Positions 35,267-45,800 of a DNA stretch of 64,000 nucleotides are shown one piece after another. The notes beneath the pieces were generated by a model, which made no database searches, was not told the origin of the DNA, and saw only the letters and a list, made by a program, of their open reading frames with translations. Numbering within the stretch: position 1 is the first letter of the stretch; each line of letters starts with the position of its first letter. The stretch is from Phoronis australis (Eukaryota; Phoronida; Phoronidae). The stretch spans positions 186,001-250,000 of the forward strand of contig NMRA01000541.1 in assembly GCA_002633005.1 (NCBI GenBank), written 5' to 3'. Position numbers and translations under genes: made by a program.

Positions 35267-36878
35267 AGGAGAATGCCACCCGATTTAATTAGTCTTTTTT
35301 ACCATCTGAATTGGTCTATATCCACATCGCCTCACATACGGTCGACCTTACCTTGCCAAGAGGTGTCTTGCTAACCTGTGAGGAAGGTGAGAAACGACGC
35401 AGCGATGTCAGTGGTTCATTTGCAGAGTGAATGCGGCTATGTTGCGGTGCATCGTTCCCGCTTGTTCAAACCGTATGCAGCTGCGAGGAAAGTGGGTATA
35501 TCATTTTTTCAACTTCCTCGAGAGTCCGAAATGCTTAGGAAGTGGCTCGCGGTAGTGAAGAATGAAAAGTATGCTGTAAATAGCAAGTATGAGGCCGTGA
35601 AACATCTCCGTGTCTGGGGCCTGCAGTCGTCGACAGTGAGTCTGAAGAATGCCGGCTTACCAAATATATGTTCCGTTGCCTGAGCTTGTTCACGGCACCT
35701 CTCGGTTCGAACTGATAGCCTGTGACACTTAACTATCCACCTGCGAAGTCTTCGTCGGATGAGCTCTCGTCTAAGTTGGGATTGTGAGTTGCCATGTTGA
35801 TGTTTATTACAGAGCATTCTGATTCAAATTGAATTATTCTCATCCTAACCAATACATATATAAAACTGAAACAAAGTCTGTCTCATTAGATGCAATTTGT
35901 AATACCTTTGGCGTGTTCGCGAGTGCAAATGATTTGAGAAGCCTGCAATGAATAAATGACTGAGTTACGCGGCTTTAGGTGCAATAAAACTAATTGACCG
36001 GACATCGAGGCCGTGTGAGCGCATACCAATTCAGTGTTTGCTAACAGAAACTGTTGTGAAACAATAACTCTATTTTCTATCCCACTGCCAGGCGTTAGGA
36101 GAATCTTTATTTACCTATACATTATTAAAATAATGATTGTCAATGTACAACTTCTGCGCTGACGGTTCTGTGGCCAAAGGGGAACCTGAATTCGCGGCCC
36201 TGACTAGTAAGTAGATTTGCAGTTTCATGGCTAATTCACCAACATAATCACGTGCACATTATACTTCTTTGGCTCACTAGTATAGTATTTTCTTGACTGG
36301 AAGTTTAGTTCTCAACTTTAGCTGGTTTATGTTTGTTAGTCAGTCTGGCCGCGACGGGCCTGATCGGGTTCCGAGCCACTGGCTGGGATAACATGCGTTT
36401 TGTGTGTTCAGAACTTACAAAATCACAAGTCTAAACAACACAGATCTAGGTTCGCCTGTCTGTATTTCACGGAAGAATGAATTTATCTCCAAACAGACCC
36501 CAAACTCCTGCTACGGACCTTGGTAAATTGGCCTGCTGAACTTTTTAGGCTGTGATGTGTCCAAATAGTAAAGCCGTAACAGCGAAATAAAACAACACGT
36601 TCTTATAAGAACTCGGTGTATTTTTAAGGGTTTTACATGGAAGTTTGATGATCGTTGGTGTTAAACGATGAATTCAAGCGATAAGCTGACTCCAGTAACC
36701 GGTGTTGTGAACTGCTGAACACTGAGATTGTGTGTGAACCCAATGACGTCATTGGATAATTTCAACACCTCCGTCCGCCGTCAGGTGTCGGGTAATGCAA
36801 CCAAACATGGCGTTATCAAGTAGAACTACTCGATCTAAATTGATACGAAATAGGTTGTTATTTGGGTGGCATGCTCCT
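35267..36878. mobile_element. 1.6-kb TTAA-flanked Kolobok-like element with a THAP relic
   Basis: Ends AGGAGAATGCCACCC and, on the minus strand, AGGAGCATGCCACCC (14 of 15 identical), each bordered by TTAA (35263-35266 and 36879-36882). A decayed THAP domain lies inside. TTAA targets together with a THAP domain point to the Kolobok superfamily; piggyBac also uses TTAA but its transposase lacks THAP. The catalytic domain is not recognisable. The element ends 165 bp before the large transporter exon. The segment 36640-36785 recurs inverted at 63870-64000. Confidence 0.8.
35384..35683 (+). pseudogene. Decayed THAP domain inside the Kolobok-like element
   Basis: The plus-strand frame contains GISFFQLPRESEMLRKWLA, the Phe-x-x-[LF]-Pro ... 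Arg-x-x-Trp-Leu core of a THAP domain. It continues to KHLRVWGLQSS, where THAP proteins have Cys-x2-His-Phe. The Cys is replaced by Trp and the His-Phe is lost; the N-terminal Cys pair is also poor. It cannot form the normal zinc finger. The open frame spans 102 codons and stops at 35683. Confidence 0.7.
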
Positions 36879-37043
36879 TTAACTTCAGTTGTAATACATG
36901 CAGTAGTTGAATTTCAAGTGACGTTACCACTTGGTCACAAAATGCAATTGTCACCACCAGAAATGGTGAACCTACTTTCTGTTGAAAATCTGAAAATCGA
37001 AAAACAGATAATTGTGTATTGAATTTTATCCCTTTATTTCCAG

Positions 37044-38123
37044 GAGTTGGTTTTGGTTTATCGTATGCACCAAGTATTGTGATTCTGGGACGGTACTTCA
37101 ATAAACGACGTGCACTTGCTAATGGACTAGCAGGTTCTGGTGGTGGATTGGGAGGTTTTGTTGTCCCGTTCGTAGTGCGTCTGTCCATAAATGAATACGG
37201 CCTGCAGGGGGCACTCTTTGTAATGACTGGCATCATTTTGAATCTGGTGGTGGTCGCTGCTCTGTATCGCTCCCTGGACTTTTATGATAAGACTGAAGAG
37301 AAAGCAAGTGTGGAAATGAGAGGCCACTCTGCTCTTAACACTGGTACTGGTGAGGTCAGTTCAGGGCTAACTGTTGACACCAGTAAGGTGTACCGTACAG
37401 CTAGTTGCAGTGAAATGCCACGTGTGAGGGAAGATCTACAATATAATATTGACCGACATCAAGTGTCTCTGAGTTTCACAAATGTCTACACTGGTATTTC
37501 TGATAGGCAGGAATATCGCAGTCAATTGCCTGTCTTGCTTACAGCATCCATGCAATTGAATGAAACGGGCCAGCAGTTGAATGGTCAAAAGGGTATTTCA
37601 GATGGTAACTCTTTGAGTCAGAACACAGGGTGTTATTGTAATACATGTTGTAAGCTAATGTTTGACTGGAGCTTGTTGAGGGATCCTGTATTACTTATTC
37701 TACTCACCGCAGCATCACTAGGAATGGGCGGCTATCCTACTATTTTGTTGATGTACCCACCACACATGGATGACTTAAACTTCTCCAAACAAGATGTTGT
37801 CATTGTTTTAAGCGTTTCCAATGTGTTGGATTTTGTTGGGCGTATATCTATCGGTTGGGTAACAGATCAAGTGCCTGTCAAGCGTTATGTATATGCTACA
37901 TGCCTGTTAGCTTGTAGTTTGGCTACTTTGATAGTTCTCTTCTCTGCCTCGTATGCAGCCATGATGGTCAGCTTCTGTCTCTATGGATTCTTTGGTGGTG
38001 CATACATGAGCCTCTTCGCCGTGATTCTTGCTGATGAGATGGGCATGCAAGCTTTGTCTGTTACGCTGGGCTTGTCTGTGTTTTGTCAGGCACTTTTGCA
38101 ACTTATTGTCAACCCTATAATAG
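37044..38123 (+). CDS. Monocarboxylate-transporter-like gene, large exon TM5-TM11
   Basis: Acceptor CCTTTATTTCCAG and donor GTAGGA; 1080 bp, phase 1 at both ends, coding 360 residues. It starts GVGFGLSYAPSIVILG and then carries the MCT signature RYFNKRRALANGLAGSGGG (pattern YFx[KR]RxxAxGxAxAG), placed between TM4 and TM5. TM6 ends near GIILNLVVVAALYRS. A cytoplasmic loop of roughly 120 residues, Ser/Thr/Gln rich with a Cys cluster CYCNTCC, follows. TM7 starts near DPVLLILLTAASLG, and TM8 has VLDFVGRISIGW, which keeps the Asp and Arg that act in substrate and proton coupling in MCT1. TM9-TM11 follow. Family SLC16; subtype and substrate not resolved. No frame damage. Confidence 0.96.
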
Positions 38124-39328
38124 GTAGGAATATTTATACCCTCCTTGGTTGTGAGGTGTAGACTGTGCTAGGCTTAATTCTCTCAGAAGTGCTTTCAAGC
38201 ACCTCCTCGTTACTCCATCTAGTGTTAGGGCTCAAAAATAGCTTATTCCAGATCTATTTGACTCACAGTCATAGTGCTGCCACCCTTGGCTATGGGTGCA
38301 GTTACGGGTACTTCAATGGCTCTTGCGCTATTTAGACTCAGAAATGTGCACCTTTGTAAGACTATTTTTAGATGTTTTAGAAGTTATCTCTTTAATTATT
38401 GTAATTTCGTATGACGCTTTTGTGGGTCCATCAATACTTTGAAACTTGATAGGCTACAATGTCAAGCACTGAAGTTTATGTTCTATGATTGGCTTGAACT
38501 GAGTATTCTTCTGGTCTACAAAGCTGTGCACTATTTGTCTCCCCTCCCCCCAATCAATATATTTGTCTCATAATCTTCATGACAAAAATCAATGCGTCAA
38601 CCAGTCTCAACTTGTTCTCTGTGCTTGGAAGCCATGCAGGCTTTGCAACCATGAATTACCCAACAATGTAAAATTACTATGAACAGCTTTACTCTTATTA
38701 CCATGACATAAGCAGGAAATCCCATGGAGCTTCAAAAGTGGTGCCTCATTCATTAATACTGGGGGGCCCACCTGAAGGCGGCCAAAAAGCTGGGGGCCTT
38801 ATATTAATATAGGGGCCCACTTTGGGGCTGGAATTTTTTTGCTTATGTCATTTCAATAAGAATATCATTTTGACATATTCTTATGGAAATGACATAGGCA
38901 AGAAATCCATTTTCGAGCTCCAACTTGGGTCCTTCTATATTAATGGGGGAAGCACCACTTGAAGGCAGCCAAGAAGGGGTCCTATATTCATAAAGAGGGC
39001 CACACCTGAAGATTGCCAACAGCAGGGCTTCTTACATTAATATGGTGCCCTCCTCTTGGTGGTCTTTGGGCAGGGCTCTGATATTAATATAGGGGACCCA
39101 GTTCTGAGGCTCGAAAATGAATTTTTGCTTGACTTAATGTGTCATTTTAATAAAAAATTTTCATTTAAAGTAATAAACTGTCTATGCGTGCTTGTGTCAA
39201 AAATGCGTATTGAAAATGGACTCAAGTTTAAAGGTTCTTTAAATCTCAACACGTTGCCCAGAATTTTGGAAAAGTGTTTTGTTTTAGTTGAGGTATATTA
39301 TTAACTTGGACTTTTTGACATATTTCAG
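38124..39328. repeat. Last transporter intron with degenerate repeats and a hairpin
   Basis: The 38700-39130 part carries four loose repeats sharing 'ggggcccacctgaaggc(a/g)gcc' and 'tattaatataggg' words. It also has a 59-bp hairpin near 38837-38897 (TTATGTCATTTC... pairing with GGAAATGACATA). No gene seen. Confidence 0.6.
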
Positions 39329-39531
39329 GTGTTATACGAGATGATACTGGTTCTTGGCTCGGAAGCTTTGTACTTAGTGGAGTGCTTTGTTTTGTGGCTG
39401 GACTTCTTATTCTGTTCATACCTTGTGTCAGGAGGTGTAGAAGTGACCTCCCGAGTAAGGGTGTGGTCAAGACACCAGTCATACAAGTGAATGATTCAAA
39501 TGTTGATGAAGGAGATCAAATACAAGACTAG
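39329..39531 (+). CDS. Monocarboxylate-transporter-like gene, terminal exon (TM12 and tail)
   Basis: The acceptor CATATTTCAG is followed by an exon whose first codon is completed by the last base of the previous exon. It encodes VIRDDTGSWLGSFVLSGVL and CFVAGLLILFIPCVRR, the twelfth membrane span, then a short cytoplasmic tail ending at TAG 39529-39531. The tail contains SKGVVKTPVIQVND. The four visible exons give about 523 residues without the N-terminus, normal for SLC16 proteins. All three introns are phase 1. Confidence 0.94.
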
Positions 39532-41020
39532 AGATGGCGCTGAAGTTGTGCAGCAAGTTGTGAAGATTGTCAACCCATGAAGTAATCAACTCGACTATGT
39601 TTACTACCCTAATTTAAATTTTGTTTGACTTGTTCAAGTCACATAATGTTGAGGGTAATTAATTAGCAGAGTTACTTCAGCTAGTTCCATAACTTACATC
39701 AAGTGCTCTCCACCGCAGAAAATCCATCATCGTTGGTAATAACAAAATTCATGTATGTGTTCAAAAATGCATTGTCGTTACGAGGAGATTGTATGTATAG
39801 ACTTGGACTCGGTGCTCTGAACTGGTGCTAAAATTAAAAGTTTCCTAATTTGCTTTGAATCTGACTAATCTCCCAAAAGCTCAAACCCTTTAATCACTGC
39901 GCCACCTTTAGGAAAGTGGTCTTGTGAAATGATGACGAACAACACATTTAATTCAGTGTCTGGGCAACAGTGCTCTTGTAAGAATGATCTACAGAAAAGC
40001 CATAGTGAACGGTTTGCCCTGTAATTTTGCATGTGTCAAGAAATACGCAACAGTTGCAAGCCACAAAGATATTTTTCAACAGATGGAGCGGTATACTGAT
40101 ACATTACTCAACAGCAACCAACCGCAATGTTATTTTCCAACCAATTACAACAGTTATTTCATTCTGTCACTCATTGAGAAGTCGCATTATCTTTTCACGG
40201 TGTTATAGTTCATAGCATGTGTAAACTTGTTGCATGAGCTTTTTAAAGTTGACAACTTGTTGAGTCAAAATTCTAATTTGTGGGATGAGCCAAACCAGGT
40301 GGTGGAGAAGTTTCAGTGCAACACTAAAGCACAACAATCTGTTATAAGTTGTGGAAATCAGTGACTTGTATCCTTGATAGTGAATCAGCTGAGGTCAGTT
40401 TAATAGGATTCTTTATTACCAAGGATCAAATTCCTGAAATAACTTTTCAGGTGTTAGTAGTTGACTACTAAAATAATTTTTAAAAATTTTAATTTTTTGA
40501 CAATCGCAGAATCTTTTCATGCTCAAAAATAATTTCCAGCTGTTCTTTAACATTTGTTTTTTCTAAAAAAAAATGATTTGTCACAGAGATGGCTGCAATT
40601 TCAACAAACATGTATTTTTGTCTAAAACTTGCAAATTCTGTTTCTGTGACTTTCTTTTATTAAGGCCTTTTACCCCAAAAACATCAGAAATGGAGACATT
40701 GACATTCCCTGAAAGAAACGGAAGTCTTCATTTTTTACGGCCAAACTCTGGCTAAAATATCTTGAAAGAAAACGCAAGACACTTTTGTAACTATTTTATA
40801 AGAATAAAAGAAGCAAGTGTCATGCAAAAATATGTATGGAAATTCATCAGTATCCTTGAAAATTCTTGTATTTAGTAAAAATGCAAACATGTGAATATGA
40901 ATATCTGGGCATTGCTGTTGTGCTCATAATAAAATTTTGTGGTCATCAACATAAAGTAATTGTTTTCCGATATATTGGAAATAAAGAGTTGCAAAGATTA
41001 TCTTTACACAAATAATTCCT
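39532..41020. other. Transporter 3' untranslated region and downstream sequence
   Basis: No further coding exon. Possible poly(A) signals AATAAA at 40803-40808 and 40928-40933; neither can be confirmed without transcripts. Confidence 0.4.
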
Positions 41021-41024
41021 TGCC

Positions 41025-41187
41025 AGGGTATAGCCTTAAAAATGGGTACATCCCAAGGCAACATGGGGTATAGCCTTAAAAATGGGTACATCCCAAGGCA
41101 ACATGGGGTATAGCCTTAAAAATGGGTACATCCCAAGGCAACATGGGGTATAGCCTTAAAAATGGGTACATCCCAAGGCAACATGGG
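41025..41187. repeat. 40-bp tandem repeat, 4 essentially identical copies
   Basis: The unit is GGGGTATAGCCTTAAAAATG plus GGTACATCCCAAGGCAACAT. Copies are identical to the base except at the array borders, so the array is young or recently homogenised. Confidence 0.97.
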
Positions 41188-41490
41188 ACAATTTGGTCAA
41201 CTAATGTATCAAGCCACATGTCCAGCTGTAAGGAATTGTCTGTTCTAAGCAGGAACCAGTTTCAATAGGGCAAGTGCCATAAAGTAAGTTAAGCAAAGCA
41301 GGGTTTTGTTTGATGAACCAGTATAATTATAGATTTTTATTCATATATTTTATTCACATATTTTATTTTATGTTTGGTGGAGGCTATTTTGTTGCAATAC
41401 TTTTTCCGTTAGACTAATGGTTGATGAGAACTACTGATGGTCATTATAGTTGATATTCTTCTGTTATATTTGACTTCAAATGGTGTTTCT

Positions 41491-41720
41491 CAGGGCTTGG
41501 AATTTTCCTCTTTCAAAAGGATTTTCTTTTTCTTGTTTCAATTTTCTCTTTCAGTTTCAGTTTTCAATTTTCATCTCTTTTTTATCATTATTTTGACTGA
41601 ATCCATTCAAAAAATGTTTCCTGCAGTTAAATTCTATAATGAAAAAAATATTTCTATCACATAAGCCTATGTATACGTCACCTGGAAAACTTTACTCTTT
41701 TTTGATCGTTTTACAAGCCC
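41491..41720. mobile_element. Possible small MITE with CAGGGCTTG ends
   Basis: CAGGGCTTGGAATTTTCC at 41492 and, on the minus strand, CAGGGCTTG ending near 41720. It resembles the ends of the 12053-12571 element. Only 9 bp of inverted repeat. Confidence 0.45.
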
Positions 41721-42446
41721 TGATCACTAGCACAGTAAAACTGGAAATGTAATAGGATTATATCCTAAATATTGTTGCAGACCTGTTATGCTACAGTTGT
41801 TAGAAGCTATGCCATGTCAACAGTTAGACTAAGGTTAGCCTGTAACTAACTAACCCTTAAATAGTAAAAAAGTTGGAAGTCCGTGCAGCGAATGTGTAGA
41901 GTCAAGTGCCATGTACATCACAATCCAGTTGCACCTCACATATTAACCTGCACATGTCAAAATTGGGATCGCGTGAACACATTTATCTTGAGAAATAGTA
42001 TAGCAAATATAACTGCACAGAAATCAACCCCTTCGAAAGAGCTTATTCACTCGAAGTACTGTTACTGGCTAGACTAAGGGTTGAATATTAGTACTGTTAC
42101 TGGAAACTCACCAGAGAAGTCTTTTCAGGTGTTTTTATGCCAGTTAGTTTATAGTCTTAAGACCAGTCAGTTATATTTCTTTCTTAATAATGCTCAATTA
42201 CATCTTGAAGCTTTTGGACTTTCTATTTCTTTACCCATCTGTGCAAAGTCAACAATGTATTGTTTGAAGCTGCTGGCTGTATGCTTGATTAATGCTTATT
42301 GTATTTACTGTTATTGTGTTTCATGGCCCTCCATGTGCTAGTGCTTTGTTTGTCAGTAGTTGTAAAAGTTAATTATATTTCTTTTGTTCAAACATGTGTT
42401 TACTCACCATATGTGGGATGATGCATAGCTGCATAGTGTAATACAG
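41721..42446. other. Unassigned intergenic sequence
   Basis: Nothing recognised. Confidence 0.3.
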
Positions 42447-42890
42447 GACTCCCACAAGGAACATTCTGCCCCATAGGAGCATCTTGTCCCACAGGAACAT
42501 CTTGGCCCATTGGAACATCTTGCCTCAGAGGAACATGTTGCTCCACTGAGGAACATCACACCCTGTAGGAAAATCTTGACCCATAGAGCACCTTTCCCCA
42601 TACGAATATCTTGCCCTGGATGAACATTTTACCCCTTGGGAACTCCTTGCCCCATATGAACTTCTTGCCCCATAGGAACATTTTGACTCAGGAATATCTT
42701 GACCCATAGGAACATCTTGACTCATAGGAATATCTTGGCCCATAGGAACATCTTGACCCATAGGAACATCTTGACTCATAGGAATATCTTGGCCCATAGG
42801 AACATCTCGACCCATAGGAACATCTTGACCCATAGGAACATCTTGGCCCATAGGAAGATCTTGCCTCAGAGGAACTACTTGCCCCATTCG
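42447..42890. repeat. 18-bp minisatellite, about 24 copies
   Basis: The unit is ACATCTTGACCCATAGGA, with the left half more diverged than the right half. Since 18 is divisible by three, minus-strand frames stay open as hexapeptide repeats (MGQDVP in one frame, SYGSRC in another). A repeat protein exon cannot be excluded, but openness in several frames argues for simple repeat DNA. Confidence 0.92.
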
Positions 42891-42894
42891 CCAA

Positions 42895-45800
42895 AAAAAA
42901 GGACAGCTGTTTACCTTTTAGTGGACATTTTAAAAGGACACTAAACCCTGCTTTGACCTATTCTGTCTGACTCTTGGCTTGCTAAATATGGAAATCTAAT
43001 TGGGCCCTTTTGGCTGATAAAATGGGTTTCGATATTCCTTACCGTGGTATGGTGCCATTTTGAAAACCATAGGCGACAAAGTCGAGAAAACGCGTGAGAG
43101 CTTATTGAGGTTCGTCAACCCTAAACTTTCGGATTCGAAAATGGCGCATGTACCCATTGAATCTATTGATTTGCCCTTGCGTCACCGGTCAAGATCGGAT
43201 GGGCGTAGTCATATTCTCACCAAAGCGCTGTAGTTCAGAATTCAACATTGGCGGCTTAACAGGGGTGAAATGCAGCTCATAGAACGCTATTCAATCGTGG
43301 TTAAAAAGTATTTTGATCAGTATTGTTCAACCCTCTGAAAATTTCTTTACAAAATCTGCTAAATGATCTATTCCGAGTACACATTGGATGGTAAGAAAAA
43401 CAGGTCAGGGTATATCATGCTGGAGGTCAGACAAACATGTCGGGGTATATCCTGCGGAGGCCAGACAAACAGGTTAGTTGGGACTGGACAACATGTAATA
43501 CTGTGTGACGGTGCTTTAACAGAATGATGCTTTGAGGCCTAGGGAAAGTATGAGTGTCGTCCACACTACATGTTACTCTAGAACGAGTTGTCGCTAGCTG
43601 TGTGCACGTTTCTTGTGGTGGGGCAACTTGACACGTGACAACTCGGGCCCGTAGGAAGGTAAATAATATTGGGGTAGGGAGAGATTCAAATTTGTCTCAC
43701 TTCGCGTCGGCGGCTGTGATCCCAAACTTCAGAGCTCTCCCTATATCCCCACCAATTCCGACTCCCGTCACAGGACTTCGGCTGTTTGGGGAGGTGGTAG
43801 ACGCCGAGGAGAGAGCACCTGAAGCTTGGGTTTCTTATACTGCAACAAACTTTCACGAAAGGATCGGCCACATTTAGACTTGAAGGTGCCTTATGCGTTT
43901 AGGGTATGATTTGACTTTTAGGGTAACAAAAAGGATTTCCAAAATCACTCTTTAAGTGAGTGTAAAAATAACGTAAAAACTTGGCAGGAGTCCATCGGGA
44001 GCCTGCGAACTCCGGAGAAACATGGACAGAAATGGCATCACCAGCTCGAAATTGAGTAGACGGAATATCGTGTTTCTTCTGTTTCGGAAAGAATAATTGA
44101 GGTCTAAAGTGCAGACTCTGTTCATCAGGGTCTACTTTGGGATAATTCATTTTATTCATTTTATTCATTTTACTTTGGAACGGGTGGAATTCCGAAGTCC
44201 CCGGTTCACTGTTTAGGAGTAGTCTCAAACTTCTTATTTGAAACACCAGAGTATTTGGTGGCTGCTCCGGGCCACATTATATAGAACTGAAGTTGTTCCA
44301 TCAAACTGCGTCAAAATTAAACGGAACGTAAATTTCTTAGAAAATTATTTCAAATTGGTAAAAATTATCGAGGGAACTTGTACGTTGCTGTTTCAAGTTT
44401 CCCAAAAATTCAGCGTTAATCTAAGTTAACTGAAGCAACACCAATTTCTTACAAGATTAGCTTCTAATTTTAAAAAGCGTCCACAGTCCAATTTCGTAGA
44501 CATATGGGCATGAAAATTCGAAATCTTTGGAGGTTACCACTGAAGGAAATAATTTTGACATGTTAGGTTGTCGTGTGGTTACATAATATAAAATTGAGGG
44601 CAGGACGCGTCTTTTCGGTTAACTGGACTTTTTGAAATAAATAATCTAATCCATATAGAATTACGATGCACGCAGATACATTGTTCATGGAAGACGGGCA
44701 ATATCCTAGGGGGCTTTTAAGGTCCTCCCCAAGAAATTTTCAAATTTTTTCGTTTTGTGTTTGTGTGAATTCTGGTTCATTTCAGTGTTAGCATGTTGCC
44801 CGGCGTTTAAACGTGATTTTCAAAACTCATTAATTACGATAGACAGCCTGGTTTGAGCTCAAGGTTTTCCGACATGCACTGAGGCCCGACAATATACACG
44901 GTCATCAAAAATGGTACCCCGACAGTTTGATCGACACGTGCGAGTCTCCTACGAACAAAAAATCCCTCATCATCAACAACATTTTCCCAATGATGACCTT
45001 CAAAAGAAATGCTCACCTCGGAATTCTTTGGGAAAAATTCTTGAGAATACTGGTCTGTGATATTTAAAATCAGTGGTCTTCAGGTTCTTTAAACTCTTTG
45101 ATTGCTTTCAATGCTATCGAAAAAACTGTAAAAGACTTATAGTTAAGTGGTTTTTAACATAAACTGTTGCGAAGTTACACAAAAAACAGAAAAAGAGGCT
45201 ACTGATTGGCTCCGCTCCGTGAGTGTCGGTACCAATAAATGGAAAACGAAAACTATACCGTGGATGTCATCAACGGACCACCTTCAAATACTGGCCTAAA
45301 ATATGAAAGAAAATGAAAATTCAAGACTGGAAATGAGCAGCAATCGATGCTATCGCTACGGCTCCTCTCCTTCAGGCTCCCAGTTATCAAGTTATGCCTT
45401 GCCAAAGAAGGTTCTCTTTAGATTTGCAGCGTCTTCTTGAGTGAAACAAACAAGTCGCGCTTAACCTGTGCGTGGCAAGAGCACGCTTTCAAGTATATTT
45501 ACATGATGTCTACTGCACAAACTAGACTGGCCTTAACAAAAATGTCCTGGCTAGTGCTACCAAAGGTAAATCTAACACTGGGTTAGTTGACAAATGTTCT
45601 CTAGAATTTTCGCTCTTCTTCACGATTCGTTATGTCTTTTCTCGACTGTCCCCAACGTTACGCCTATACCGAAGCCACGGTTCCACACTGCCGCTTAAAA
45701 ATTATTATAGGGGAACACGTTCCTGTCCCCATGGCCCAGATATTACCCGGCTTTATGTAGGTAGGGAAACCTGTTCGAGGGTAACTTGCCATAGCGCAAG

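Noticed and set aside
42447-42890. CRISPR-like array
   Set aside because: Eukaryotic context, directly adjoining 18-bp units without unique spacers.
43899-44246. 115-codon minus frame as an integrase C-terminal domain (RAGDAISVHV)
   Set aside because: Similarity limited to a few residues; no neighbouring integrase core.
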